Source: Geodermatophilus nigrescens
GTDB taxonomy: Bacteria; Actinomycetota; Actinomycetes; Mycobacteriales; Geodermatophilaceae
Reading direction: 5' to 3'
DNA: 64,000 nucleotides
NCBI RefSeq assembly: GCF_900129495.1
Contig: NZ_FQVX01000001.1
Span: 1,178,001-1,242,000, forward strand
A program made the position numbers and the translations under genes. The notes beneath the pieces are model-generated. The model was given only the letters and a program-made list of their open reading frames with translations, ran no database searches and had not been told where the DNA came from. Of this stretch, positions 53,185-62,345 are shown piece by piece (positions within the stretch are counted from its first letter, which is position 1; every line of letters starts with the position of its first letter).

Positions 53185-54093
53185 GTGTCCGTCGCCGTGG
53201 TCACCGACTCCACGGCCTACCTGCCCCCGGACGTCGTCGCCCGGTACGGCATCGAGGTGGTGCCCTGCTACGTCGTCCTGGCCGGCCGGTCGGGGCGCGA
53301 GGGCGAGGAGATCACACCGGAGGACGTCGCCCGGGCTCTCGGCACCCGCGGGCAGCGGGTCTCCACGTCGCGGCCCACGCCCGGCGACTTCGTCGCCGCC
53401 TACCGCCGACGGCTGGCCGAGGGCGCCGACCGCGTGGTGTCGGTCCACCTGTCCGCCGACCTCTCCGGCACCTGGGACGCCGCTCGACTGGCCGCCGGGC
53501 AGGTCGGCGAGCACGTGGTGACCGTCGTCGACACCCGCTCCACCGCCATGGGCACCGGCTTCGCCGTCCTCGCGGCCGCGCGGGCGGCCGCCGAGGGCGC
53601 CACCGCGCAGGAGGTGGCCGCGGTCGCCAACGGCACCGCCGCCCGCACCCGCACGCTGTTCGTCGTCGACACCCTCGAGCACCTGCGCCGCGGCGGCCGC
53701 ATCGGGCCCGCCGCCTCGCTGCTCGGCACGGCGCTGTCGATCAAGCCGCTGCTGCACGTCGTCGACGGCACGGTGGTGCCGCTGGAGCGGGTCCGCACGA
53801 CCGGGCGGGCGATGACCCGCCTCGTGCAGCGCGCGGTCGAGGCGGCCGGCGGGGCGGGCGCGTCGGTCGCCGTGCACCACCTGGCCGCGGCCGACCGCGC
53901 GGAGAAGCTCGCCGCGCAGCTGCGGGAGGCCCTCCCCGGGATCCGCGAGATGCACGTCAGCGAGCTCGGCGCGGTGATCGGCGCGCATGTGGGCCCCGGC
54001 GCGGTGGGCGTCGTCGTGGCGCCGGCCGAGGTGGCGCCGGAGGAGCCGGAGGACACCCCGGAGGGCACCGCGGAGGACCCCGGGGAGGGCTGA
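53185..54093 (+). CDS. DegV-family fatty-acid-binding protein
   Basis: 302 residues. AVVTDSTAYLPPDVVARYGIEVVPCYVVL, STSRPTPGDF, VVSVHLSADLSGTWDAARLAA and VVDTRSTAMGTGFAVLAAA are the family signatures, with the second domain carrying GRIGPAASLLGTALSIKPLLHVVDGTV. DegV/FakB proteins bind a fatty acid for phosphorylation by FakA in Firmicutes; in actinobacteria the role is less clear. The last 35 residues are Pro/Glu-rich. It matches M. tuberculosis Rv2417c in position. Confidence 0.93.
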   Translation: MSVAVVTDSTAYLPPDVVARYGIEVVPCYVVLAGRSGREGEEITPEDVARALGTRGQRVSTSRPTPGDFVAAYRRRLAEGADRVVSVHLSADLSGTWDAARLAAGQVGEHVVTVVDTRSTAMGTGFAVLAAARAAAEGATAQEVAAVANGTAARTRTLFVVDTLEHLRRGGRIGPAASLLGTALSIKPLLHVVDGTVVPLERVRTTGRAMTRLVQRAVEAAGGAGASVAVHHLAAADRAEKLAAQLREALPGIREMHVSELGAVIGAHVGPGAVGVVVAPAEVAPEEPEDTPEGTAEDPGEG

Positions 54094-54214
54094 GCAGGAG
54101 GCGGGCACGGGCGCAGGCTGCACCCGGGGACCCCTCGAACGGCTCCGCGCGTCCACAGGCGCGGTCGCCGTCCACAGCCCCGCCGCGACCGGCGTGGTGA
54201 CCGGTGGAGCTGCC

Positions 54215-54220
54215 TAGCGT
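54215..54220 (+). promoter_or_regulatory. -10 hexamer TAGCGT of comEA
   Basis: TAGCGT ends 7 nt before GTG 54228, with the same 16 nt as at the amidase start. Confidence 0.5.
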
Positions 54221-54227
54221 CCGCCGC

Positions 54228-55118
54228 GTGCGCCTGACCTCCCGCCGCGACGACGACGCCGACGTCATCCGTGCCCGGCTGCGGGTGCTGCTGGCGGAGG
54301 GCCGGCGGTCGGGCTGGCTGCCCGAGGACGACCCCCGGGACCACGACGCCCCCGACGAGGACCGCTGGGGCGAGGAGCCGGAGGAGGACGCCGGACGGGA
54401 CGCCTCTGGCGCACCCGGCGACGACCTCTCCGACGGGCTCCCTCCCGGGCTCGGCCGCCACCGCGCGCCGGCGCGGACGGTCCGCGTCGACCCCGGCCGG
54501 CGGGGCAGCCGGGCGCTGTGGGCCGCCGGGCTGCTGGCCGCGCTGCTGCTCGCGGGCTGGACCTGGCTCGACCGGCCCGCCGTCGAGATGGCCCCGCCGG
54601 CTCCCGCCCCGGCCTCGGCGTCGCCACCGCCCGCCGACCCGCCGGGAGGGGCGGCCGCCGACGTCCAGCCCGCCGACGCCCAGCCCGCCGATGCGCAGCT
54701 CACCGTCGTCGTCTCGGTCGTGGGTCTCGTGGTGCGCCCCGGCCTGGTCACGCTGCCGCAGGGCTCGCGCGTCGCCGACGCGGTCGCCGCGGCGGGCGGA
54801 CTGCTGCCGGAGGCCGACCCGGCGTCGGTGAACCTCGCCGCGGTGGTCGCCGACGGCGAGCAGGTGGCCGTCGGCGTGCCCGGCGCCGCACCGGCGGCCG
54901 CGCCGGCCGGAGGTGCCGCGACCGCCGGGCCCGTCGACCTCAACACCGCCACCGTGGCCGACCTGGACGCGCTGCCGGGCATCGGCCCGGTCCTGGCGCA
55001 GCGGATCGTCGACCACCGGCAGAGCGCCGGCCGGTTCACCAGCGTCGAGCAGCTCGACGACGTCCCGGGCATCGGCCCGTCGATCTACGCCGACCTCGCC
55101 GACCGGGTGCGGGTGTGA
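54228..55118 (+). CDS. comEA: ComEA-family DNA-binding protein
   Basis: 296 residues. A cytosolic acidic N-terminus, a transmembrane segment at about 98-118 (ALWAAGLLAALLLAGWTWL), a linker, an SLBB domain (VVSVVGLVVRPGLVTLPQGSRVADAVAAAGG) and a C-terminal pair of helix-hairpin-helix motifs (LNTATVADLDALPGIGPVLAQRIVDHR, then LDDVPGIGPSIYADLADRV). It should bind incoming DNA at the membrane and deliver it to ComEC. It overlaps comEC by 4 bp. Type IV pilus genes are not in the window, so natural competence is not proven. Confidence 0.94.
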   Translation: MRLTSRRDDDADVIRARLRVLLAEGRRSGWLPEDDPRDHDAPDEDRWGEEPEEDAGRDASGAPGDDLSDGLPPGLGRHRAPARTVRVDPGRRGSRALWAAGLLAALLLAGWTWLDRPAVEMAPPAPAPASASPPPADPPGGAAADVQPADAQPADAQLTVVVSVVGLVVRPGLVTLPQGSRVADAVAAAGGLLPEADPASVNLAAVVADGEQVAVGVPGAAPAAAPAGGAATAGPVDLNTATVADLDALPGIGPVLAQRIVDHRQSAGRFTSVEQLDDVPGIGPSIYADLADRVRV

Positions 55119-57536
55119 GCCGCGCGCGGGAGGGCCGCTGGACGTGGGTGGACCTCCGGCTCGTGCCGGTGGCCGTCGCCGTGTGGGCCGTGACGCTGGC
55201 CGCCGGAGCGCTGCCCCCGCTCGTCCCGGCGCTGGTGGCGGCCGGCGCGGTCCTCACCGCCGCCGTCCTGCTCCGCGCCCGCGACCGGCCGCGGGTCCTG
55301 GTGGCGCTGGCCGTCCTCGCCGCGGTCGGCACGACGGCCGGTGCGGCCGCGGTCCGGGGTGCGGCGCGGGCCACCTCGCCGCTCCTCGACGTCGCCGGTG
55401 CGGGCCCGGTGGCGCTGGTCCTGGAGGTGGACGGCGACCCGCGGCTCGTCGGTGCGGCCGCCACGCCGCGGCTCGCTCTCGACGCCACGGTCCTCGTCCT
55501 CGAGCACGCGGGCGGCCGGGTCCACTTGACCGCGGACGTGGTCGTCTTCGCGCCGGTGGAGGGCTGGGCGGGCCTGCTGCCCGGCCAGCAGGTGCGCGCC
55601 CGAGCCGCGGTCACCGCCGCCGCACCGGCCGAGGGCGTGGTCGCCCGGTTGTCGGCGCGGGGCCCGCCGGAGGCCGTCGGTGCGGTGCCGGGGTTCCAGG
55701 CACTGGCGGGCGGGCTGCGCGACGGCCTGGCCGCCTCGGCGGCGCGGGTGCTCGGCGATCCCGCGGCGGGGCTGCTGCCCGGCCTGGTCGTGGGGGACAC
55801 GCGGGCGATGGACCCGGTCCTCGCGGAGGACTTCCGCCGCGCCGGCCTGTCCCACCTGACCGCGGTCTCCGGTGCGAACGTGGCGATCGTGCTGGCCGGC
55901 GTGCTGGCGCCGCTGCGCCGCCGCGCGGTCGACCGGCGCGTGCAGGCGGGAGTGGCGCTGGTCGCCCTCGCCGGCTTCGTCGTCCTGGCCCGGCCGAGCG
56001 CGAGCGTCGTCCGGGCCGCGGCGATGGGCGGGGTCGGGCTGCTGGCGCTCGCGTCGGGGCGGTCGCGGGTGGCGGTGCCCGCGCTGGCGGCCGCGGTGAC
56101 CGTCCTGCTGCTCCTCGACCCCAGACTGGCCCGCGACGCCGGCTTCGCGCTGTCGGTGGGCGCCACCGCGGCCATCGTGCTGCTCGCGCCGGGCTGGTCC
56201 CGCCGGCTGCGCGACCGCGGCTGGCCGGGGCCGGTCGCCGACGCCGTCGCCGTCGCGGCGGCCGCGGGGCTGGCCACCGCACCGCTGGTCGCCGGCCTGT
56301 CGGGCCTGGTCAGCCCGGTCTCGCTGCCGGCCAACCTGCTCGCCGCGCCCGCGGTGCCGCCGGCCACCGTCCTCGGCCTGCTGGCGGCCCTCGCCGGCGC
56401 CGTCGTGCCGCCGCTGGGTGACACGCTGACCTGGCTCGCCGGCTGGCCCGTGCGGTGGCTGGTCGCCGTGGCCCGGGTCGCGGCGGGCCTCCCCGACGGG
56501 GCGGTCGGCTGGCCTGCCGGCACCCGCGGCGCGCTGCTGCTCACCGCCCTGCTGCTCGCCGCCGGCCTGCTGATGTGGCGGTTCCGGCGGCTGCGCGCCC
56601 TGGCCCTCGCCGCCGCCGTGGGCCTGGTGCTGCTCGGCTGGCCGCTGCGGCAGGCGGCCGACGGCTGGCCGCCGGACGACGCCGTCCTCGTCGCCTGCGA
56701 CGTCGGCCAGGGCGACGGCCTGGTGGTGCCCACCGGACCGGGGGAGGGCGTGCTCGTCGACGCCGGCCCCGAGGTCGGGCCGATCGACCGCTGCCTCGAC
56801 CGGCTGGGCATCGACGCGCTGCCGCTGGTCCTGCTGTCCCACCTCGACGCCGACCACGCCGGCGGGCTGGCCGGCGCGCTCACGGGCCGGGAGGTCGGCA
56901 CCGTCGCCACCGGCGCGCTGTCCCCGGCCGACGACCGCCTGCCCGCCCTCGACGCGCTCACCGCCCGGGCCGGCGCGCGCCGCGAGGTGCTCGCGCCCGG
57001 CGACGTGCGCACCGTGGGCGGCGCGACGCTGGAGGTCCTCGCCCCGCCGCCGGAGATCGCGACGGCGGCCGCCGAGCCCAACGACCTGTCGCTGGTCGTC
57101 CGGGTCACCGTGCGCGGCATCCGGGTGCTGCTCACCGGCGACCTGAGCGCGGCGGCCGAGGCGCGGGTGCTCGCCCGCGGGGTCGACCTGCGCGCCGACG
57201 TCCTCAAGGTGCCGCACCACGGCAGCGCCGACGCCGACCCGGCGTTCCTCGCGGCGTCGGGCGCCCGGGTGGCGCTGGTCAGCGTCGGCGCGGACAACAC
57301 CTACGGGCACCCGGCGCCGAGGCTGCTGACCTGGCTGTCCCGCGCGGGCATGCAGGTGCACCGCACCGACCGGGAGGGCGACCTCGCGGTGGTCGGCTCG
57401 GCGGGGGAGTGGGGCGTCGCGGCGCGCGGTGCCCCGGGTGCCGGCGCGGTGGCGGCCGAGAGCGCCGGCAGCGAGCCCGGCGGGGGCGCTCCCCGGCACG
57501 CACTGCCGGAGCGCCGGTCCCGTCGGCACCGCGTGA
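55115..57536 (+). CDS. comEC: ComEC/Rec2-type DNA channel protein, apparent frameshift near the 3' end
   Basis: About 800 residues. N-terminal helices, a soluble OB-like region, then the Competence domain with LSHLTAVSGANVAI, several helices, and a metallo-lactamase domain: LVACDVGQGDGLVV, LSHLDADHAGG, LLTGDLS and LKVPHHGSADADP, with SVGADNTYGHPAP. It would form the inner-membrane DNA channel and nuclease. In the sequence as given the frame has no stop until 58045, running ~500 bp into holA. The run of five G at 57482-57486 looks like a one-base insertion: with four G the frame would end at TGA 57534-57536, 12 bp before holA GTG 57549, and the downstream codons have high GC3. The end given here assumes that correction. 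Confidence 0.9.
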
Positions 57537-57548
57537 CACCATCGGGAC

Positions 57549-58553
57549 GTGGCAGCGGCACCCCCGGCACCGACCTCCCGCCTGCGGGCCGTCGTCGGCG
57601 AGGAGGAGCTGCTGCGCTCCCGGGCCGTGGCCGCCGTGCGTGCCGCCGTCCTCGAGCGCCACCCGCAGGCCGAGCTGCACGAGCTGACCGCCCTCGGCCT
57701 GCCCGTCGGTCAGCTGGCCGACGTGCTGGCGCCCTCCCTGTTCGGCGAGCACCGCCTCGTCGTCGTGTCCGGGGTGCAGGAGGCGGCCGGCGCCCTGGTC
57801 GACGCGCTGACCGCCTACTGCAAGGACCCCGACCCGGAGCTGACGCTGGTGGTCGTCCACCACGGCGGCAAGCGCAACGAGGCCCTCATCAAGACGCTCA
57901 CCGCCGCCGGCGGGGCCGTCGACGAGTGCGCCAAGATCTCCTCCCCGGGCGACCGCGCGGCGTTCGTGCGCAACGAGGTGCGGTCGGCCGGCGGCCGGAT
58001 CACCCCCGACGCGATCGGCGCCCTGGTCGACGCGGTCGGCGGTGACCTGCGGGCGCTGTCGTCGGCGGCCACCCAGCTCGTGGCCGACTTCGGCGGCACC
58101 ATCGACGCCGACGCCGTCGCCCGGTTCCACCGGGGTCAGGCCGAGGTCACCGGGTTCACCGTCGCCGAGCGGGTGCTGGTGGGCGACCGCACGGGGTCGC
58201 TGGAGATGCTGCGCTGGGCGCTCGACCGCGGCGTCGCGCACGTGCTCATCGCCGACGCGATCGCCGACGGCATCCGCACCGCGGCCCGGGTGACCTCGCT
58301 GAACACCGCCAACACCGGCGACCTGGCCCGCGCGCTCAAGCTGCCGCCGTGGAAGGTCAAGAAGGCCCAGACGCAGGCGCGCGGCTGGAGCATCGACGGG
58401 CTGCAGCAGGCCATCGGCGTGGCCGCCGAGCTCAACGCCGACGTGAAGGGCGTCGCCGCGAGCGCCGACTACGCCCTGGAGCGGGCGATCCGCCGGATCG
58501 TCGACATCCGCGCCACCACCGGCCGCGACGCCCGGGCCCGCAGCCTGCGCTGA
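57549..58553 (+). CDS. holA: DNA polymerase III subunit delta
   Basis: 334 residues. It matches HolA: LRAVVGEEELLRSRAVAAVRAAVLERHP, VVVSGVQEAAGALVDALTAYCKDPDPELTLVVVHHGGKRNEALIKTL and the C-terminal LKLPPWKVKKAQTQARGWSIDGLQQAIGVAAELNADVKG. It is the wrench of the clamp loader that opens the beta clamp. GTG 57549 is preceded by CACCAT 6 nt upstream, again without Shine-Dalgarno. It converges with rpsT; a perfect 17-bp hairpin lies between. Confidence 0.95.
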   Translation: MAAAPPAPTSRLRAVVGEEELLRSRAVAAVRAAVLERHPQAELHELTALGLPVGQLADVLAPSLFGEHRLVVVSGVQEAAGALVDALTAYCKDPDPELTLVVVHHGGKRNEALIKTLTAAGGAVDECAKISSPGDRAAFVRNEVRSAGGRITPDAIGALVDAVGGDLRALSSAATQLVADFGGTIDADAVARFHRGQAEVTGFTVAERVLVGDRTGSLEMLRWALDRGVAHVLIADAIADGIRTAARVTSLNTANTGDLARALKLPPWKVKKAQTQARGWSIDGLQQAIGVAAELNADVKGVAASADYALERAIRRIVDIRATTGRDARARSLR

Positions 58554-58610
58554 CGTGGCGGGCCGCCGGGCCGCCCGGACGCGCCGTTCCGAGCCGGAGG
58601 GCCCCGGAAC

Positions 58611-58649
58611 GCGACGAGCCCCGTCCCTCACGGGGACGGGGCTCGTCGC
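58611..58649. terminator. Strong bidirectional hairpin between holA and rpsT
   Basis: GCGACGAGCCCCGTCCC pairs perfectly with GGGACGGGGCTCGTCGC (58611-58627 with 58633-58649), 5-nt loop: a 17-bp stem between two convergent genes. Confidence 0.9.
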
Positions 58650-58668
58650 AGGAGCGCTGGGACGCAGC

Positions 58669-58929
58669 TCAGAGGCTGGTCAGCTGCTTGGCCATGCCCG
58701 ACTTGCGGTTGGCGGCCTGGTTCTTGTGGATGATGCCCTTGCTGGCGGCCTTGTCGAGGGCCTTGCCGGCCTTCTGCAGGGCGGTCGTCGCGGCCTCGGT
58801 GTCGCCGGCGGCGGCGGCCTCGCGGAAGCGGCGGACGGCCGTCTTCAGGGCGGACTTGACGGCGACGTTGCGCTGCCGCGCCTTCTCGTTCGTCTTGTTC
58901 CGCTTGATCTGGGACTTGATGTTCGCCAC
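58669..58929 (-). CDS. rpsT: 30S ribosomal protein S20
   Basis: 86 residues: [35 protein letters not shown], then [22 protein letters not shown] helical basic protein at the base of the 30S body, binding 16S rRNA. It is on the opposite strand to its neighbours, as is rpsT in M. tuberculosis (Rv2412). ATG 58929 is clear. Confidence 0.98.
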   Translation of the reverse strand: MANIKSQIKRNKTNEKARQRNVAVKSALKTAVRRFREAAAAGDTEAATTALQKAGKALDKAASKGIIHKNQAANRKSGMAKQLTSL

Positions 58930-59103
58930 GCGTGAGCCTCGGTGTCTCGCAGGAAGGGAGTCTGTCAGTGCGTCCGGACGTCATGCGTCAGCGGACCGGC
59001 CTGCCAGGTTACCAGCGCCCCGACCGCCACCCCAACCCGCGTCGCACCCGGCCCGGGGCGGGTGCTCGGCAGGGCGGCGAGGTCGTGGGACGATGGCGGC
59101 ACT

Positions 59104-60933
59104 GTGACGACTCCCGCTGCCACCGATCCCGCCCGGATCCGGAACTTCTGCATCATCGCCCACATCGACCACGGCAAGTCGACGCTGGCCGACCGGATGC
59201 TCGAGGTGACCGGGATCATCGAGGCGCGGCAGATGCGCGCGCAGTACCTCGACCGGATGGACATCGAGCGCGAGCGCGGCATCACCATCAAGGCGCAGAA
59301 CGTGCGCCTGCCCTGGAAGGTCGGCGACGCCGAGTACGTCCTCGACATGATCGACACCCCGGGCCACGTCGACTTCACCTACGAGGTGTCCCGGTCGCTG
59401 GCCGCCTGCGAGGGCGCGGTCCTGCTGGTCGACGCCGCGCAGGGCATCGAGGCGCAGACCCTGGCCAACCTCTACCTGGCCCTGGAGAACGACCTCACGA
59501 TCATCCCGGTCCTCAACAAGATCGACCTGCCGGCCGCCCAGCCGGAGAAGTACGCCGCCGAGATCGCGCACATCATCGGCTGCGACCCCGAGGACGTCCT
59601 GCGGGTCAGCGGCAAGACCGGCGAGGGCGTGCCCGAGCTGCTGGACGAGATCGTCGCCCAGATCCCCGCCCCGGTCGGCGACGCGCAGGCGCCGGCCCGC
59701 GCGATGATCTTCGACTCGGTCTACGACATCTACCGCGGCGTCATCACCTACGTGCGCGTCGTCGACGGCCGGATCTCCAGCCGCGAGCGCATCAAGATGA
59801 TGTCCACCGGCGCCACGCACGAGCTGCTCGAGATCGGCGTCATCTCACCCGAGCCCAAGCCGGTCGAGGGCCTCGGCGTCGGCGAGGTCGGCTACTTCAT
59901 CACCGGCGTGAAGGACGTCCGCCAGTCCCGCGTCGGCGACACCGTCACGCTGCAGCACAAGCCGGCCGCCGAGCCGATCGGCGGCTACAGCGACCCCAAG
60001 CCGATGGTCTACTCCGGGCTCTACCCGATCGACGGCAGCGAGTACCCGCTGCTGCGCGAGGCCCTGGACAAGCTGCTGCTCAACGACGCCGCGCTCACCT
60101 ACGAGCCGGAGACGTCGGCGGCGCTGGGCTTCGGCTTCCGCGTCGGCTTCCTCGGCCTGCTGCACCTGGAGATCGTGCGCGAGCGGCTGGAGCGCGAGGC
60201 GGGCATCAGCCTCATCTCCACCGCGCCCAACGTCGTCTACCGGGTGGTGATGGAGGACGGCACCGAGCACACCGTCACCAACCCCAGCGACTGGCCCGAG
60301 GGCAAGATCGACCGCGTCTTCGAGCCGATCGTCAACGCCACGATCATCGCGCCGAGCGACTACACCGGCGCGATCATGGAGCTGTGCCAGAGCCGGCGCG
60401 GCCAGCTCGGCGGCATGGACTACCTGAGCGAGTCCCGGGTCGAGCTGCGCTACACGCTGCCCCTCGGCGAGATCATCTTCGACTTCTTCGACGCTCTGAA
60501 GTCGCGCACCCGCGGCTACGCCAGCCTCGACTACGCCGAGGCGGGCGAGCAGGAGTCCTCGCTGGTCAAGGTGGACATCCTGCTGCAGGGCGAGGCCGTC
60601 GACGCGTTCAGCGCCATCGTCCACAAGGACAAGGCGTACAGCTACGGCGTGATGATGGCCGGGAAGCTGCGCGAGCTCATCCCGCGGCAGCAGTTCGAGG
60701 TGCCCATCCAGGCCGCCGTCGGCTCCCGGGTCATCGCCCGCGAGACGGTGCGCGCCATCCGCAAGGACGTCCTCGCCAAGTGCTACGGCGGTGACATCAC
60801 CCGCAAGCGGAAGCTGCTGGAGAAGCAGAAGGAGGGCAAGAAGCGGATGAAGATGGTCGGCCGCGTCGAGGTCCCCCAGGAGGCGTTCGTCGCCGCGCTC
60901 TCCACCAACGAGCCGTCCGCCGCGAAGAAGTGA
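59104..60933 (+). CDS. lepA: Elongation factor 4 (LepA)
   Basis: 609 residues. G1 [10 protein letters not shown]3 DTPGHVDF and G4 NKIDLP of the GTPase domain; the C-terminal LepA domain ([47 protein letters not shown]). It is a ribosome-dependent GTPase affecting translocation or initiation. GTG 59104 is chosen because the N-terminus then reads [21 protein letters not shown] as usual; an upstream in-frame stretch from 58942 is not conserved. The stop overlaps the MOSC gene start by 4 bp. Confidence 0.97.
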   Translation: MTTPAATDPARIRNFCIIAHIDHGKSTLADRMLEVTGIIEARQMRAQYLDRMDIERERGITIKAQNVRLPWKVGDAEYVLDMIDTPGHVDFTYEVSRSLAACEGAVLLVDAAQGIEAQTLANLYLALENDLTIIPVLNKIDLPAAQPEKYAAEIAHIIGCDPEDVLRVSGKTGEGVPELLDEIVAQIPAPVGDAQAPARAMIFDSVYDIYRGVITYVRVVDGRISSRERIKMMSTGATHELLEIGVISPEPKPVEGLGVGEVGYFITGVKDVRQSRVGDTVTLQHKPAAEPIGGYSDPKPMVYSGLYPIDGSEYPLLREALDKLLLNDAALTYEPETSAALGFGFRVGFLGLLHLEIVRERLEREAGISLISTAPNVVYRVVMEDGTEHTVTNPSDWPEGKIDRVFEPIVNATIIAPSDYTGAIMELCQSRRGQLGGMDYLSESRVELRYTLPLGEIIFDFFDALKSRTRGYASLDYAEAGEQESSLVKVDILLQGEAVDAFSAIVHKDKAYSYGVMMAGKLRELIPRQQFEVPIQAAVGSRVIARETVRAIRKDVLAKCYGGDITRKRKLLEKQKEGKKRMKMVGRVEVPQEAFVAALSTNEPSAAKK

Positions 60934-61592
60934 GCGGCCGGCTCCTCGCCGTCTGCGTCTCCGGCTCCGACCTGCTGCCCCTGCCCGGGCGCCGGCCCGA
61001 CCGCAGTGGCATCGACAAGCGCCCGCGGGAGGGCCGCGTCGCCGTGCACGAGCTGGGTCTCGACGGCGACGTCCAGGTCAACCGCAAGTACCACGGCGGC
61101 GAGGGGCAGGCGGTCTACGCCTTCGCCCAGGAGGACGCCGACGTCTGGGCCGCCGAGCTCGGCCGCGACCTGCCGCCGGGCCGGTTCGGGGAGAACCTGC
61201 GGACGGCGGGCGTCGACCTCACCGCCGCCGAGGTGGGGGAGCGCTGGCGGGTCGGGACGGCGCTGGTCGAGGTGACCGCGCCGCGCATCCCGTGCGCCAA
61301 CTTCGCCCGCTTCTGGGACGTCCCGGACCTGGTCAAGCGGTTCACCGCTCGCGGTGCCACCGGCGCCTACCTGCGGGTGCTCGAGACCGGCGACGTCGGC
61401 GCGGGCGACGAGGTGACCGTCGTCCACCGGCCGGGTCATGGCGTCACCACCGGCCTCGCGTTCCGGGCGCTGACCACCCAGCGGTACCGGGTCGCGCAGC
61501 TGGAGCCGGCGCTCGCGTCGTTCCCGGTCAAGGACCGGCCGAAGCTCGCCGAGCGGATCGCGCGCGCCACGGCCACGGCCGCCCGGACCTGA
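60930..61592 (+). CDS. MOSC-domain protein, YiiM-like
   Basis: 220 residues. [61 protein letters not shown] and the conserved Cys in [12 protein letters not shown] place it among YiiM-type MOSC proteins, with the metal or molybdopterin-related Cys site. These reduce N-hydroxylated compounds in E. coli. It is translationally coupled to lepA, a pairing with no clear meaning. Substrate unknown. Confidence 0.9.
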   Translation: MSGRLLAVCVSGSDLLPLPGRRPDRSGIDKRPREGRVAVHELGLDGDVQVNRKYHGGEGQAVYAFAQEDADVWAAELGRDLPPGRFGENLRTAGVDLTAAEVGERWRVGTALVEVTAPRIPCANFARFWDVPDLVKRFTARGATGAYLRVLETGDVGAGDEVTVVHRPGHGVTTGLAFRALTTQRYRVAQLEPALASFPVKDRPKLAERIARATATAART

Positions 61593-61604
61593 CCCGAGCG
61601 GCGC

Positions 61605-61610
61605 GCTACC
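61605..61610 (+). promoter_or_regulatory. Possible -10 (TACCGT) of lprG-p55 pair
   Basis: TACCGT matches TANNNT, 43 bp before ATG 61653; GGGGAGG at 61641-61647 is the Shine-Dalgarno sequence. Confidence 0.3.
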
Positions 61611-61652
61611 GTGCCCGCGCCGGGCGCACCCGGCACGAACGGGGAGGTCGGG

Positions 61653-62345
61653 ATGCTGTTGCGCCGCGCTGCCGCGCTGGGGGCCGGGCTGGTGGTCGCG
61701 CTCGCCGGCTGCGGGGGCGGTGAGCCGGAGGAGTCCGCCGGCGACCTGCTCCAGCGCGCCAAGACGACGCTCGACGAGACCAGCAGCCTGCACTTCGTGC
61801 TCACCAGCGAGGGCGCCCCGACCACCGGCACCGCGCTGACCGGCGGCGAGGGCGACGTCCTGCGACCGGCCTCCTTCGAGGGCACCCTGCAGGTCCTGGC
61901 CGCGGGCTCCTCCCTGGACCTGGCCGTGGTCTCCGTCGACGGGACCGTCTACGCCCAGCTGCCGTTCACCAGCGGCTACAGCGAGGTCGACCCCGCCCAG
62001 TTCGGCTTCGGCGACCCGGGCGCGCTGCTCGACCCGGACACCGGCATCTCGCAGCTGCTCGCCGAGGCCGACTCGGCGCAGCTGGGCGAGGAGCGGCGGG
62101 TCGACGGCGAGGTGGTGCGCGAGGTGACCGCCGAGCTGCCCGGCGAGCTGGTCGAGCAGGTGCTCACCAGCGCGGACCCGGCCCAGCCGGTGCAGGCGCG
62201 CTTCTCCGTGGCCCCCGACAGCGGCGAGCTGCGCCGCGCCGAGCTGACCGGCCCGTTCTACGCCTCCGGCCAGGACGCCACCTTCACGATCGAGCTGTCC
62301 GACCCCGGCGCCGATGTCGAGATCACCGCACCGCCAGTCGGCTGA
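61653..62345 (+). CDS. lprG: LppX/LprAFG-family lipoprotein, LprG-like
   Basis: 230 residues. Signal peptide and lipobox VALAGC (Cys17), then the LolA-like fold: DLLQRAKTTLDETSSLHFVLTS, GEGDVLRPASFEGTLQVLAAG, TVYAQLPFTSGYSEVDPAQFGFGDPGALLDPDTGISQLL. LprG in M. tuberculosis carries triacylated lipids and pairs with the P55 exporter; the next gene here is a matching MFS transporter, so the pair is conserved. The gene symbol is by this context. ATG 61653 has GGGGAGG 5 nt upstream. Confidence 0.88.
   Translation: MLLRRAAALGAGLVVALAGCGGGEPEESAGDLLQRAKTTLDETSSLHFVLTSEGAPTTGTALTGGEGDVLRPASFEGTLQVLAAGSSLDLAVVSVDGTVYAQLPFTSGYSEVDPAQFGFGDPGALLDPDTGISQLLAEADSAQLGEERRVDGEVVREVTAELPGELVEQVLTSADPAQPVQARFSVAPDSGELRRAELTGPFYASGQDATFTIELSDPGADVEITAPPVG

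Noticed and set aside
54151..54177. Two GTCCACAG repeats before comEA resembling DnaA boxes
   Set aside because: They lack the TT of TTGTCCACA and there are only two; no origin genes (dnaA, dnaN) are near.
58942..59103. Upstream extension of LepA
   Set aside because: The 54 extra codons are not like LepA, while GTG 59104 gives the conserved start.
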